Assembly (NCBI GenBank): GCA_016195465.1
Contig: JACPZO010000015.1
Span: forward strand, 1 to 48,235
From: Nitrospirota bacterium
Lineage (GTDB): Bacteria > Nitrospirota > RBG-16-64-22
Reading direction: 5' to 3'
DNA: 48,235 nt
The notes under the pieces are model-generated. The model saw nothing but the letters and a program-made list of their open reading frames with translations. It was not told the origin of the DNA and ran no database searches. Positions within the stretch are counted from its first letter, which is position 1; each line of letters begins with the position of its first letter. Position numbers and translations under genes: made by a program. Shown here in pieces: positions 8,418-17,478 of the stretch.

Positions 8418-9879
8418 GAGAAACGGGCTCGGGGGCGGGTGAAGTCGAAGAGGCGTCTTCCGGCTCGCCTTCCGGAATGACGATGCGGACGGTCGTGCCC
8501 CGGCCGGGCGCGGAGTCGATCGAGATGTTCCCGCCGTGCTCCATCAGGATTTTCCGCGTGAGCGCGAGGCCGAGGCCGATCCCCGTGTCCTTCGTCGTGA
8601 AATAAGGCTCGAAGACCTTGTCGATGTTCTCGGGAGGGATTCCGCCGCCCGTGTCGCCGATCGTGACGGCCGTCCCCTTATCGACGGGACCGGTCGAGAT
8701 CTGGAGGCGGCCTCCGTCCGGCATCGCCTGGAGGGCGTTGGCCGTGACGTTGTTGAGCGCCGTCCGGATGGCGTCGGCGTCGAACGGGATGGGCCGGGCG
8801 GCCGGATCGAGCGAAAGGGCGATCTCCACCCCCTGGGCGCGGGACCTCGCTTCGATCAGCGCGACGAGCCCCGCGACCACGGTGTTGACGTCGCCGCGCC
8901 GCTTGACCAGCCGGCCCGGGCGGCCGAACGTCAGGAAGTTGGAGACCATCGTATTGAGCCGGGCGATCTCTTCCTTCATCTGCCCCAGAAGGGCCGCGTC
9001 CGCTCCGCTCGGGTCCGCGGCGCCCTTTTCCATCCGGGCCCGCAGGTGGTCGATCGTCAGGTTGATGAAGTTCAGGGGATTTCGGATCTCGTGCGCGATT
9101 CCGGAGGCGAGCTGGCCCACGGCCGACAGGCGTTCGGCCTCGTGAAGCTTTTCCTCGAGCTGGCGGTTGTGCCGGAGCTTCACGACCATCTCGTTGAAGC
9201 TCCGGATCAACTGCCCCACCTCGTCGCTCCGGGTCTCGGGAAGGGTCTGTGAGAGGTCCCCGTCGGCCACGCGGCGGGCCGCCTGAACCACATGGAAGAT
9301 CGGCCGCGTGTAGCGGGTCGAGAGGTAGAGGGCCGCGACGGCGCCCAGGGCGAAGACGACGACGGTGGCGGCGATCCTCTTGGCGTTATTCGACCGGATG
9401 AGGGCGCGGAAGTCGTCGAGCAGCATGACGATGTGGACGTATCCGATCTCCTCGTCCCCCACGACGATCGGGAGGATGACGTTGTAGCGCTTCTTCGTCT
9501 CCCCGCCGACGTTCTCCCCGAGCGTGGCCTTGACGATCAGCTCCGGCTCCGGAGAGACCTTCTTGCCCACGTGCCGCGGATTGGTGCTTGCGATGATCTC
9601 CTCGTCCGGCGTGGAGACGACGGACACTTCCTCGATCCCCTTGGAGCGGATCTCCGGGACGTACTTCTGGAGGGCGTCGCTGTCGACCCTGCCGCCCTGC
9701 GTCAGGCGCTCGACGGACACCTGGATCGCCCGGGAGAGGTCGTTCGTATAGGTCGTCACCTGGCGGATGAGCTGAGCTTCGCTCGTCATGTAGACGAAAG
9801 AGAGGGATGAGAGCGAGAGAATGGAGAGAACGAGAAGGATGAGGAGGAGCTTAGTCTTAAGGCCCAGATTGACGTGCAC
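8395..9879 (-). CDS. Membrane sensor histidine kinase (HAMP, HisKA, HATPase)
   Basis: SGIAHEIRNPLNFI H-box; GDTGGGIPP and GLGLALTRKILMEHGG; GTG start preferred because the upstream ATG (9912) overlaps a TATAAT box. Confidence 0.9.
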   Translation of the reverse strand: MHVNLGLKTKLLLILLVLSILSLSSLSFVYMTSEAQLIRQVTTYTNDLSRAIQVSVERLTQGGRVDSDALQKYVPEIRSKGIEEVSVVSTPDEEIIASTNPRHVGKKVSPEPELIVKATLGENVGGETKKRYNVILPIVVGDEEIGYVHIVMLLDDFRALIRSNNAKRIAATVVVFALGAVAALYLSTRYTRPIFHVVQAARRVADGDLSQTLPETRSDEVGQLIRSFNEMVVKLRHNRQLEEKLHEAERLSAVGQLASGIAHEIRNPLNFINLTIDHLRARMEKGAADPSGADAALLGQMKEEIARLNTMVSNFLTFGRPGRLVKRRGDVNTVVAGLVALIEARSRAQGVEIALSLDPAARPIPFDADAIRTALNNVTANALQAMPDGGRLQISTGPVDKGTAVTIGDTGGGIPPENIDKVFEPYFTTKDTGIGLGLALTRKILMEHGGNISIDSAPGRGTTVRIVIPEGEPEDASSTSPAPEPVSHAVDSRR

Positions 9880-9910
9880 GGTTCGTCTGCCCCCTGACAG
9901 TGTCCCCGCC

Positions 9911-9939
9911 ATTATAATGCCCCTCCGGGCCGGCCGCAA
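9911..9939 (-). promoter_or_regulatory. Sigma70-type promoter for the histidine kinase/response regulator pair
   Basis: Minus strand TTGCGG - 17 nt - TATAAT. Confidence 0.55.
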
Positions 9940-9946
9940 CGTCGGC

Positions 9947-9975
9947 TTGGGCGCGACGCGCGCCTCCGCTATAAT
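9947..9975 (+). promoter_or_regulatory. Sigma70-type promoter for the J-domain gene; expected start site coincides with the ATG
   Basis: TTGGGC (9947-9952) - 17 nt - TATAAT (9970-9975); ATG at 9983. Confidence 0.55.
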
Positions 9976-9982
9976 AACTCTG

Positions 9983-11656
9983 ATGGACGCGAAAGAACCC
10001 CCTCTCCAATCGCTCGATCCGGCGTTCGATTTCGCCGGCCCCTTTACATGGGACGAACTGCCCCGGATTCTCCTGCGCGCCCAGGCGGCGCGGGCGGCGG
10101 GACGCTTCGTTTTCCGGGGGGCGGGGGCGGAGAAGGTCGTCTGGCTCGACGAAGGGATGGTCGTCTTCGCCACGTCGAACTTGGGGGACGACCGGCTCGG
10201 GGAGATGCTGATCAGGGCCGGCATGATCACGCTGGACCAGTACGACGAGTCGGTCCGCCTCATCAAGGAGACGGGGAAGAAGCAGGGCGTCGTTCTCGTG
10301 GAGATGGGGGCGCTCACGCCGAAGGACCTCTTCGGCGGCCTCAAGTTCCAGGTGCGGGAGATCGTCGTGTCCCTGTTCTCCTGGCCGGAGGGGAGGGCCG
10401 TCTTCATTCCTCCGGCCGAGGGGGAGATGCCGCCGATCCGGGTCCACTTCTCTCCGCGAAGCCTCATCCTGGAAGGGATCCGCCGGCGGGCTGACTCGGC
10501 AAGGCTCAGGCGCCGCCTGCCTCCGAGAGACGCCGTCGTCCGGCTGAACCGGGCGGCCCTGCTCGAGGAAGGACCCGCGATTCTCCTGCCGGAGGAACAG
10601 AAGATCGTGGAGGCGGCGGACGGCGGTCCGACCGTCGCCCAGATTCTGGATAGGACGGAGGGGGAGGAATTCTCGAGGCTCAAAGCCCTTTACGCGTTGG
10701 CCTCCGCGGGCCTGTGCGTGGTCGAGGGAGGAACGGCGACCGTAGAACCCGAGCCCGGGCCGGACCGGGAAAGCGAAGAAGCGTTTCGGGAGAAAGCGGC
10801 GCCTCCACCGTCTCCAACTCCGGAACCGGCGGAGCCGTCGATTTCGCCCGGGCCTTCCCCCGAGCCAAAGACGTCCCCGGTCTCGGGGGCCGCGCCTTCC
10901 GGCGCGGAGGATGAGGAAGAGACCCCCGAAACGATCCGCCGGTTCCTCGATGGAATGGAGGGGAAAACACACTACGAGATCCTGGGCGTGTCCGAGGAGA
11001 CGGACGCCCGGGTCGTCCGCCGGGCGTACCTGAGGCTCGTGAAGCGGTTCCACCCCGACCTCCACACCCACAAGGGCCTCGAAGGGGCGAAGGAGGACCT
11101 CGAGGAGATCTTCATGCGCGCGAACGATGCCTACGAGGTCCTTTCGGACGAAGCCAGGCGGAAGGAATACGACCTGGATCGGTTCGGGCTGAAGGAGAGC
11201 GAGAAAGAGAAGGAACAGCAGACCCAGGCCGCGCGAGCGGCCGAGCAGTTTGCGCGGGGGAAGGCGGAGCTCGAGAAGGGGAACTTCTGGGGGGCGGAGG
11301 AGTTGTTCAAGTGGGCTGTCCGGCTGGATCCGACTCGAGCAAACCATTACTACTTTCTGGCCACGGCCCAGAGCCGCATTCCAAAGCGCCTGCACGAGGC
11401 CGAGGAGAACATTCAGAAGGCGATCGAGATCGCGCCTTCGCGGCCCGACTACCACGTTCTCCTCGGACAGATCTACTTGAGGGGCGGGCTCAAGGCGAGG
11501 GCCGTCAAGAAGTTCATGGAGGCGCTCAACTGGAACCCGAGCCATCCGGGGGCCTTGAAGGGGATCGAGGAGGCCGGCGAGGAGAAGCCCGCGTCGGCGA
11601 TCGAGGAGGCGGGCGGCGTCCTGGGCCGGTTTTTCGGCAAGAAGGAAAAAGACTGA
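9983..11656 (+). CDS. PATAN/DUF4388-like + J-domain + TPR protein
   Basis: THYEILGVSEETDARVVRRAYLRLVKRFHPDLHTH..YEVLSDEARRKEYD (HPD), TPR-like C-terminus. Confidence 0.8.
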   Translation: MDAKEPPLQSLDPAFDFAGPFTWDELPRILLRAQAARAAGRFVFRGAGAEKVVWLDEGMVVFATSNLGDDRLGEMLIRAGMITLDQYDESVRLIKETGKKQGVVLVEMGALTPKDLFGGLKFQVREIVVSLFSWPEGRAVFIPPAEGEMPPIRVHFSPRSLILEGIRRRADSARLRRRLPPRDAVVRLNRAALLEEGPAILLPEEQKIVEAADGGPTVAQILDRTEGEEFSRLKALYALASAGLCVVEGGTATVEPEPGPDRESEEAFREKAAPPPSPTPEPAEPSISPGPSPEPKTSPVSGAAPSGAEDEEETPETIRRFLDGMEGKTHYEILGVSEETDARVVRRAYLRLVKRFHPDLHTHKGLEGAKEDLEEIFMRANDAYEVLSDEARRKEYDLDRFGLKESEKEKEQQTQAARAAEQFARGKAELEKGNFWGAEELFKWAVRLDPTRANHYYFLATAQSRIPKRLHEAEENIQKAIEIAPSRPDYHVLLGQIYLRGGLKARAVKKFMEALNWNPSHPGALKGIEEAGEEKPASAIEEAGGVLGRFFGKKEKD

Positions 11657-11787
11657 CCCGCAATCCGGCCCAGGGACGGCGCGGGTGTTTGCCATCCGAG
11701 ACAACCGGAATGGCCGTCTGGATATATCTCCATACAGTTTTTCCGAAGGCTGGACCGTAAGTTCCCGTTGAATCTACGGCCGGTTCG

Positions 11788-11804
11788 TGGCACGGCCCCT
11801 GCTT
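11788..11804 (+). promoter_or_regulatory. Sigma54 (RpoN) promoter
   Basis: TGGCACGGCCCCTGCTT: GG and GC separated by exactly 10 nt, near-consensus TGGCACG-N4-yTGCT. Confidence 0.65.
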
Positions 11805-11878
11805 CAGGTTCCGCCGTCTTTCATCCAGCGCCGGTTCTCCGGCCCATTCTCGATCGCCAACAGACAGGGAGGTTTCCG

Positions 11879-12748
11879 ATGATCCAATCTCTCAAGAAGT
11901 TCCTCGTTTGTTCGCTCGGACTGGGGGTCGCCGCGAGCGTCCTCGTTTCCCCGGCTTTCGCGGAGATCTCCGTCGGGCTCCTGCCCCGCCTTCCGGAGGA
12001 GCAGATGATCAAGATGTTCGCGCCGCTGGCCGCCTACCTCGAAAAGGAGACGGGAGAGAAGGTGAAGCTCGTCATTCCCAGGGATTTCCAGTCGTTCAGG
12101 GGGGCCGTCGCCCGCGGAGAGGTGGACTACGGCTTCGCCAATCCGCTCGTCTACGTGCAGGCCAAGAAGGAGGGAGGCGCGGTCGCGCCGCTTGCGATCG
12201 CGGCGGAGCCCGCCGGGGGGACGGCGTTTCGAGGGATCCTGATCTCGCGGAAGGGGTCCGGAATCGAGAGCGTGTCCGGCCTCAAGGGAAAGAAGCTCGT
12301 TTTCGTCGAGCCGGATTCGGCGGCGGGGTACGTGGCCCAGATGCTCATGCTCAAGAACGCCGGCCTCGAGAAAGGGCGTGACTATACGGTTCTGCCGTTC
12401 GCCGGCAAGCACAGCGAAGTCGTGAAGGCCGTGGCCGAGGGGCGGGCCGACGCCGGGGGAATCCGGGACGGCGATCTGGAGATCGCGGCCAAGGCGGCGG
12501 GCGTACAGGCGGCGTCGATCCAGACGGTCGGGACGTCCGAGCCGATTCCGAACTGGGCCTTCTTCGCCACGAGGAAAGCCAACCCAAACAAGTCGAACAA
12601 GGTGCTTCAGGCCCTTCTCCGCCTCAAGCCGGGAAGCGAGGAGGCCTCCGTTGTTCTCGGCTTGGCTCATTTGACCGGCTTCGTCCTGACGGCCGACCAG
12701 GATTACGACCCGATGCGGAAGGCTGGACAGGCCGCGGGCGTTCTGTAA
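11879..12748 (+). CDS. PhnD-like phosphate/phosphite/phosphonate substrate-binding protein
   Basis: Signal peptide; SVGLLPRLPEEQMIKMFAPLAAYLEKETGEKVKLVIPRDFQSFRGAVARGEVDYGFANPLVY. Confidence 0.85.
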   Translation: MIQSLKKFLVCSLGLGVAASVLVSPAFAEISVGLLPRLPEEQMIKMFAPLAAYLEKETGEKVKLVIPRDFQSFRGAVARGEVDYGFANPLVYVQAKKEGGAVAPLAIAAEPAGGTAFRGILISRKGSGIESVSGLKGKKLVFVEPDSAAGYVAQMLMLKNAGLEKGRDYTVLPFAGKHSEVVKAVAEGRADAGGIRDGDLEIAAKAAGVQAASIQTVGTSEPIPNWAFFATRKANPNKSNKVLQALLRLKPGSEEASVVLGLAHLTGFVLTADQDYDPMRKAGQAAGVL

Positions 12749-12834
12749 CAAATCGCTCAACGAGAAGACTTGCACGATTTGGCGGTGCACGGATGCACCG
12801 CGGCAGGCTGGGGATTTTCGGCAGCCTGCCGGCC

Positions 12835-12882
12835 GCGCGGGTGGGGGAACTTGCCCCCTCGATTTCCCCACCCGCGCTTTTT
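12835..12882 (+). terminator. Rho-independent terminator
   Basis: GCGCGGGTGGGG ... CCCCACCCGCGC TTTTT. Confidence 0.8.
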
Positions 12883-13038
12883 CCAGCAGGGCGTTGAATA
12901 ACACCCTGCTGGCGCAATCCATGGATGGATTGCCAAATTGCGAGAATCGAAGAGTCGAACAATTTGAAAGACCTGGACGAATTCATTTCGTCCAGGTCGT
13001 AGTTGAAAAAACCATGGATGGGTTTTTTCAACATCCTA
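12883..13038 (-). repeat. Five-hairpin dispersed element family I, copy A (reverse orientation)
   Basis: Reverse complement aligns along its whole length with 42092-42246; successive stem-loops conserved with compensatory changes. Confidence 0.85.
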
Positions 13039-13061
13039 TTAGTTCGGCCGGAGGTCAGCAC

Positions 13062-13235
13062 ATGGCCGGAAAGACGCTCAGGCTTCTTGCGCGGTTTGTC
13101 ACGCTCCTCTCCCAGCGCGATCCTCTTCAGATCGTCCGCGAGGACGAGGACGCGATGCTCTCGTGGCGTCTGTCCATCCTCAAGAACAACAAGTTCGACA
13201 AGACCCTCCCGAAGGGCAAGCGGTCGCCTTCCTGA
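13062..13235 (+). CDS. Small (57 aa) basic hypothetical protein
   Basis: MAGKTLRLLARFVTLLSQRDPLQIVREDEDAMLSWRLSILKNNKFDKTLPKGKRSPS with GGAGGT ribosome-binding site. Confidence 0.45.
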   Translation: MAGKTLRLLARFVTLLSQRDPLQIVREDEDAMLSWRLSILKNNKFDKTLPKGKRSPS

Positions 13236-13401
13236 AAGGCGTCCAAAGTCGAAAGTCCAAGGTCCAAGGTCAACGATCGCCCTTTTGACCTTTCACGTTG
13301 GACGTCGGGCGCCGCTCCTGTCCTTGACACTCGGCTCCCCTTGAGGCTACTCTAGGCCTCGCTTTTCTGGCCACACACTCCACATCGCGAACCCGACCTG
13401 G

Positions 13402-15864
13402 ATGCTTCCGCACAAGAAGGTTTCCTCTCATCGTACTTCCGGCCGCGTCGTCGTGCCCGCGCTCGTTCTGGCCGTGATCATTCTCCTCGTGGGAGGAGGG
13501 GGGTACTGGTACGTCACGCGCGATCTTCCCTGGGTCGACGTCCTCAAGGATCAGAAGGCCTATCCGGGGACGAAGATCTACTCGGACGACAACGTCCTGC
13601 TGGGCGAGATCAAGTTCGAAAAGGGGGTCCCGGTCTCCCTCAAGAAAGTCCCGAAGAACCTCGTTCAGGCGATTGTCGCCGTCGAGGACGCCCACTTCTT
13701 CCGCCACCACGGCCTCGACTACGTCGGAATGCTGCGCGCGCTGCTGACGAACATCTGGGCCGGGGGCGTCCGCCAGGGCGGGAGCACGATCACCCAGCAA
13801 TTGGCCAAGATCATGTTTCTGACGCCCGAACGGACCTTCTCCCGCAAGATCCGGGAGGTGATCCTGGCGCGGAGGATCGAGGCCCAACTGACCAAGGAGG
13901 AGATCCTCGACCTCTACCTGAACAAGATCTACTTCGGTCACGGCGCGTACGGGATCGAGATGGCCGCCCAGACCTACTTCGGCAAGCACGTCGAGGCGCT
14001 CACGCTTCCCGAGGCCGCCGTCCTGGCGGGTCTTCCCAAGGCGCCGAACATCTACTCCCCCTACGCGGACCTGGACCGGACCAAGAGGCGCCAGCGGTAC
14101 GTCCTCGACCGGATGATCGAGGAAGGGTACATCACGGCCGAAGAGGCGAAATCGGCCTACTCCAAACCCCTTGCCTTGAGGAACCTTCGGAAGAAGACGG
14201 ACGTCGCCCCCTACGTCGTCGAGGCGGTCCGGAAAGAGCTCGAGGAACGGTACGGCCAGGAAGCGCTGTACCAGAAGGGATTGAAGGTCTACACGACGAT
14301 CGATCCCGCGATGCAGCTTGCGGCCGTTCAGGCGCTTCAGGCGGGCCTCCGCGATCTGGACAAGCGCCACGGGTTCCGGGGACCGGTGGAGCACAGGGAG
14401 CCGCGGAAGACGGACGGGAAGAAGAAGGACGAAGACGAGACCACGGTCGGCAAGACGGTCCTGCCTCTGGGGGACGTGATCACGGGCCGCGTGACGGCCG
14501 TTTCGGACGACGGGGCCGCGGTCGTGGCGAGAGGCGTCAAGGGGCGGATCCCGTCCGCCGGGATGGCCTGGGCGCTCGACAAGGTGAAGCCGGCGAAGAG
14601 CGAGAAGGTCCCGAAGGGAAAGAAATGGCGGGCCGCGCCGGACCGGATCCTCAAGGCCGGAGACATCATCCGCGTGCGCGTGGCGGCCCTCCCGCAGAAG
14701 GGGAAGGCCGCCCTGTTCGACTTGGAGCAAGATCCTCTCGCCGAGGGCGCGGCCGTGATCCTCGACCCCGCGACCGGGTTCGTCAGGGCCCTGGTTGGGG
14801 GGTTCGACTTCGGCCGGAGCGAGTTCAATCGGGCGCTCCACGCCCGGCGACAGGCGGGCAGCGCCTTCAAACCGTTTGTCTACGCGGCCGCGATGGATGC
14901 GGGGTTCTCGCCGGCCTCCATCATCATCGACGCGCCCGTGACGTACGACGAACAGAAGGACCTCAAGCCCGGCTGGTCGCCCGAGAACTACGACCGGGAG
15001 TACTTCGGACCGACCCGGCTCCGGACGGCGCTCGCGTACTCGCGGAACATCGTGACGATCAAGCTTCTCAAGGAGGTCGGACTCAAGCCGGTCACAACCC
15101 TGGCCCGCCACTTGGGGATTTCCGGTCCGCTTCCGGAAGACCTGACGCTGGCTCTCGGCTCCGGGAGCGCGACGCCTCTCGAGCTCACGGCCGCTTACGC
15201 GGCCTTTGCCAATGGAGGCACGCGGATGAAGCCGATCCTGATCCGGGCGGTCGCGGACGCGAACGGAGAAATCATCGAGAGCCAGGAGCCGCAGGGCGAG
15301 CCCGTCGTTTCGCCCGAGTCATCGTACCTGTTGACCAGCATGCTTCAGGACGTCGTGGCCTACGGCACGGGTTGGCGCGCTCGGGAGGTCGGACGCCCCG
15401 TGGCGGGGAAGACGGGGACCACGAACGACTACAACGACGCGTGGTTCGTCGGGTACACGCCCAACCTGGCGGCCGGCGTGTGGGTCGGGTACGACAACGA
15501 GAAATCGCTCGGGCCGCAGGAGACGGGATCGCGGGCGGCCTCTCCGATCTGGACGGCCATGATGAAGGAGGCGCTCAAGGAGGTCCCTGTGGAATGGTTT
15601 CAGAAACCGCCGGGGATCACGGTTCTCGAAATCGACGCCGCCACGGGGCTCCTGGCTTCGTTCGACTCCGAGGAAACCATTCCCGAGGTCTTCAAGGCGG
15701 GGAAAGAACCGACGCGGGCCTCGACGCAGGCGGACCGCGAGGCTCTGGAAGAGGCGGCCAGGAAGGAGTTCGAAGCCGCGGCGGAGAGGGAAAAAGACAA
15801 GGGAAAGAAAGAGAAGAAGGCCGCCCGCCGGGGCCAGCGCCAGACCCGGGAGGACCGGGACTGA
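13402..15864 (+). CDS. Penicillin-binding protein 1A family (bifunctional transglycosylase/transpeptidase)
   Basis: VEDAHFFRHHGLDYVGMLRA..GGSTITQQLAK; SAFKPFVYAAAMD; AGKTGTTNDYNDAWFVGYTP. Confidence 0.93.
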   Translation: MLPHKKVSSHRTSGRVVVPALVLAVIILLVGGGGYWYVTRDLPWVDVLKDQKAYPGTKIYSDDNVLLGEIKFEKGVPVSLKKVPKNLVQAIVAVEDAHFFRHHGLDYVGMLRALLTNIWAGGVRQGGSTITQQLAKIMFLTPERTFSRKIREVILARRIEAQLTKEEILDLYLNKIYFGHGAYGIEMAAQTYFGKHVEALTLPEAAVLAGLPKAPNIYSPYADLDRTKRRQRYVLDRMIEEGYITAEEAKSAYSKPLALRNLRKKTDVAPYVVEAVRKELEERYGQEALYQKGLKVYTTIDPAMQLAAVQALQAGLRDLDKRHGFRGPVEHREPRKTDGKKKDEDETTVGKTVLPLGDVITGRVTAVSDDGAAVVARGVKGRIPSAGMAWALDKVKPAKSEKVPKGKKWRAAPDRILKAGDIIRVRVAALPQKGKAALFDLEQDPLAEGAAVILDPATGFVRALVGGFDFGRSEFNRALHARRQAGSAFKPFVYAAAMDAGFSPASIIIDAPVTYDEQKDLKPGWSPENYDREYFGPTRLRTALAYSRNIVTIKLLKEVGLKPVTTLARHLGISGPLPEDLTLALGSGSATPLELTAAYAAFANGGTRMKPILIRAVADANGEIIESQEPQGEPVVSPESSYLLTSMLQDVVAYGTGWRAREVGRPVAGKTGTTNDYNDAWFVGYTPNLAAGVWVGYDNEKSLGPQETGSRAASPIWTAMMKEALKEVPVEWFQKPPGITVLEIDAATGLLASFDSEETIPEVFKAGKEPTRASTQADREALEEAARKEFEAAAEREKDKGKKEKKAARRGQRQTREDRD

Positions 15865-15889
15865 TTTCTCGATGGGATTGCGGACTCGG

Positions 15890-15928
15890 CAATTTACAAT
15901 TTGAAATTTACAATTTCCAATTTTCAAT
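15890..15928. repeat. AT-rich intergenic micro-repeat
   Basis: AATTTACAATTTGAAATTTACAATTTCCAATTTTCAAT in a G+C-rich context. Confidence 0.6.
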
Positions 15929-16023
15929 CTGTCTTCCCGCTTGACATCACCCCCCGAGGATTTCCATACTGCGACCGTCGCCGTATTGTCAACCAATCGC
16001 TTGAATACTTGAAAGGAAACCCG

Positions 16024-16704
16024 GTGAGATCCAGGAGCCGTACCTTCAAGAACCGGATCTACGCGCAGTTTGCCCGCGTCGGGAAGGCTCTTTCCAGCCC
16101 CAAGAGACTGGAGCTCCTGGAGCTTCTGGCCCAGGGCGAGCGGACGGTCGAAGGCCTGTCGAGGGAGGCGTCACAAACCATCGCGAACTGCTCTCGGCAC
16201 CTTCAGGTCCTCAGGCAGGCCAACCTCGTGGAAACGCGCAAGGAGGGGACCTACGTCTATTACCGCCTTGCGGACGACGGCGTCAGCCGCTTCTGGCTTG
16301 AGCTTCGGGCTCTGGCCGAGGAGCGGCTGGCCGAGGTGGAACGCGTGGTGAGAGATTACATCGAGTTGAAGGACGACTTTGAGCCCATCGGCTGCTCTGA
16401 ACTGTTGGACAGGCTTCGAAAAGGCGAGGTCGTTGTTTTGGATGTCCGTCCCGAGGAAGAATACCGGGCTGGGCACCTCCCCGGCGCGCTCTCCGTTCCG
16501 CCCGGGGAGGTTGAACGGCGGCTGGCGAGTCTCCCGCGGGACAGGGAGATCGTGGCCTACTGCCGGGGCCGATATTGTGTTTACGCGGTGGAGGCGGTCA
16601 AGGCCTTACGTAAGCACGGCTATGCCGCCCGGCGCATGGAGCAGGGGATCCCCGAGTGGCGGCTCCTTGGTTTTCCCCTCGAAGTCGGGGGGACCGCGGG
16701 ATGA
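16024..16704 (+). CDS. ArsR-family regulator fused to rhodanese domain
   Basis: wHTH KALSSPKRLELLELLAQGERTVEGLSREASQTIANCSRHLQVLRQANLVETRKEGTYVYYRL, then rhodanese DVRPEEEYRAGHLPGA..VAYCRGRYCVYA. Confidence 0.87.
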   Translation: MRSRSRTFKNRIYAQFARVGKALSSPKRLELLELLAQGERTVEGLSREASQTIANCSRHLQVLRQANLVETRKEGTYVYYRLADDGVSRFWLELRALAEERLAEVERVVRDYIELKDDFEPIGCSELLDRLRKGEVVVLDVRPEEEYRAGHLPGALSVPPGEVERRLASLPRDREIVAYCRGRYCVYAVEAVKALRKHGYAARRMEQGIPEWRLLGFPLEVGGTAG

Positions 16705-16785
16705 AACATCAGTCCGGCCGATGCGCGGAAGATGTCGGGGGTTCTTCCTCGGCCCTCCCAAGAACCCTGAGTTAGGGAAGGACCA

Positions 16786-17478
16786 ATGGGAAATAAGGCG
16801 ACAGCCGGGAATGGGAACGCCCGAGAATCCGGGGTGCGGACCCTCAACCGATTCCTGGCCCAGACGGCCGACGGGGCATTCGTCCTAGACGAGCGACATT
16901 GTATCGTTCTCTGGAACAAGGCCTGTGAGCGCATCTTCGGTCTGGATCCCCGCATTGTGCTGGGGAAGCCGTGCTGGGAAGTGGTCGGCGGAGAGGACCG
17001 CTACGGAAACCCGATCTGCCTCTCTCGGTGCTTGGTCTCCGCTGCCGCCCGCCAGGGGCGGCTTGTGAAAAGCTTCGAGATGCGGATCCTCCGGAAGGGG
17101 GAGCCGGTGTGGATCAGCGCAAGCACTCTCTTCGTTCGGGGTCACCAGAAGGGTCTCTCGACCACCATCCATCTTGTGCGGGAAAGCTGGGATCCGCGCG
17201 GGCTGGAAGGCCATCTTCAGGAACTGCTCGCGCGATTGGAAAAACACCCGTTGGCGGAAAAGGAATCTCTAGACGCGAAGGCCATGCCGCCGCTCAGTCC
17301 GCGGGAAAGAGAAGTCCTCTCCTGCTTGTCGCGGGGCCAGCACGCGAAGGAGATCGCCCGGCAGCTCGGCGTGAGTCCGAGCACGGTGCGCAGCCACGTC
17401 AAGACCATCCTCTGCAAGCTCGAAGTCCACAGTCAGCTCGAGGCTGTTGCCCACGCGTTCCAGCACCACCTGCTCTGA
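16786..17478 (+). CDS. PAS-domain LuxR-type transcriptional regulator with Cys-rich PAS
   Basis: PAS with CWEVVGGEDRYGNPICLSRCLV; HTH LSPREREVLSCLSRGQHAKEIARQLGVSPSTVRSHVKTILCKL. Confidence 0.85.
   Translation: MGNKATAGNGNARESGVRTLNRFLAQTADGAFVLDERHCIVLWNKACERIFGLDPRIVLGKPCWEVVGGEDRYGNPICLSRCLVSAAARQGRLVKSFEMRILRKGEPVWISASTLFVRGHQKGLSTTIHLVRESWDPRGLEGHLQELLARLEKHPLAEKESLDAKAMPPLSPREREVLSCLSRGQHAKEIARQLGVSPSTVRSHVKTILCKLEVHSQLEAVAHAFQHHLL

Noticed and set aside
6972-8480. 502 aa plus-strand ORF
   Set aside because: Shadow of the NtrC-family response-regulator gene.
12624-13061. 145 aa minus-strand ORF MLTSGRTNRMLKKPIHGFFNYDLDE...
   Set aside because: Lies across the five-hairpin repeat and the PhnD-like gene; the peptide reflects the repeat rather than a conserved protein (same for 42095-42367).
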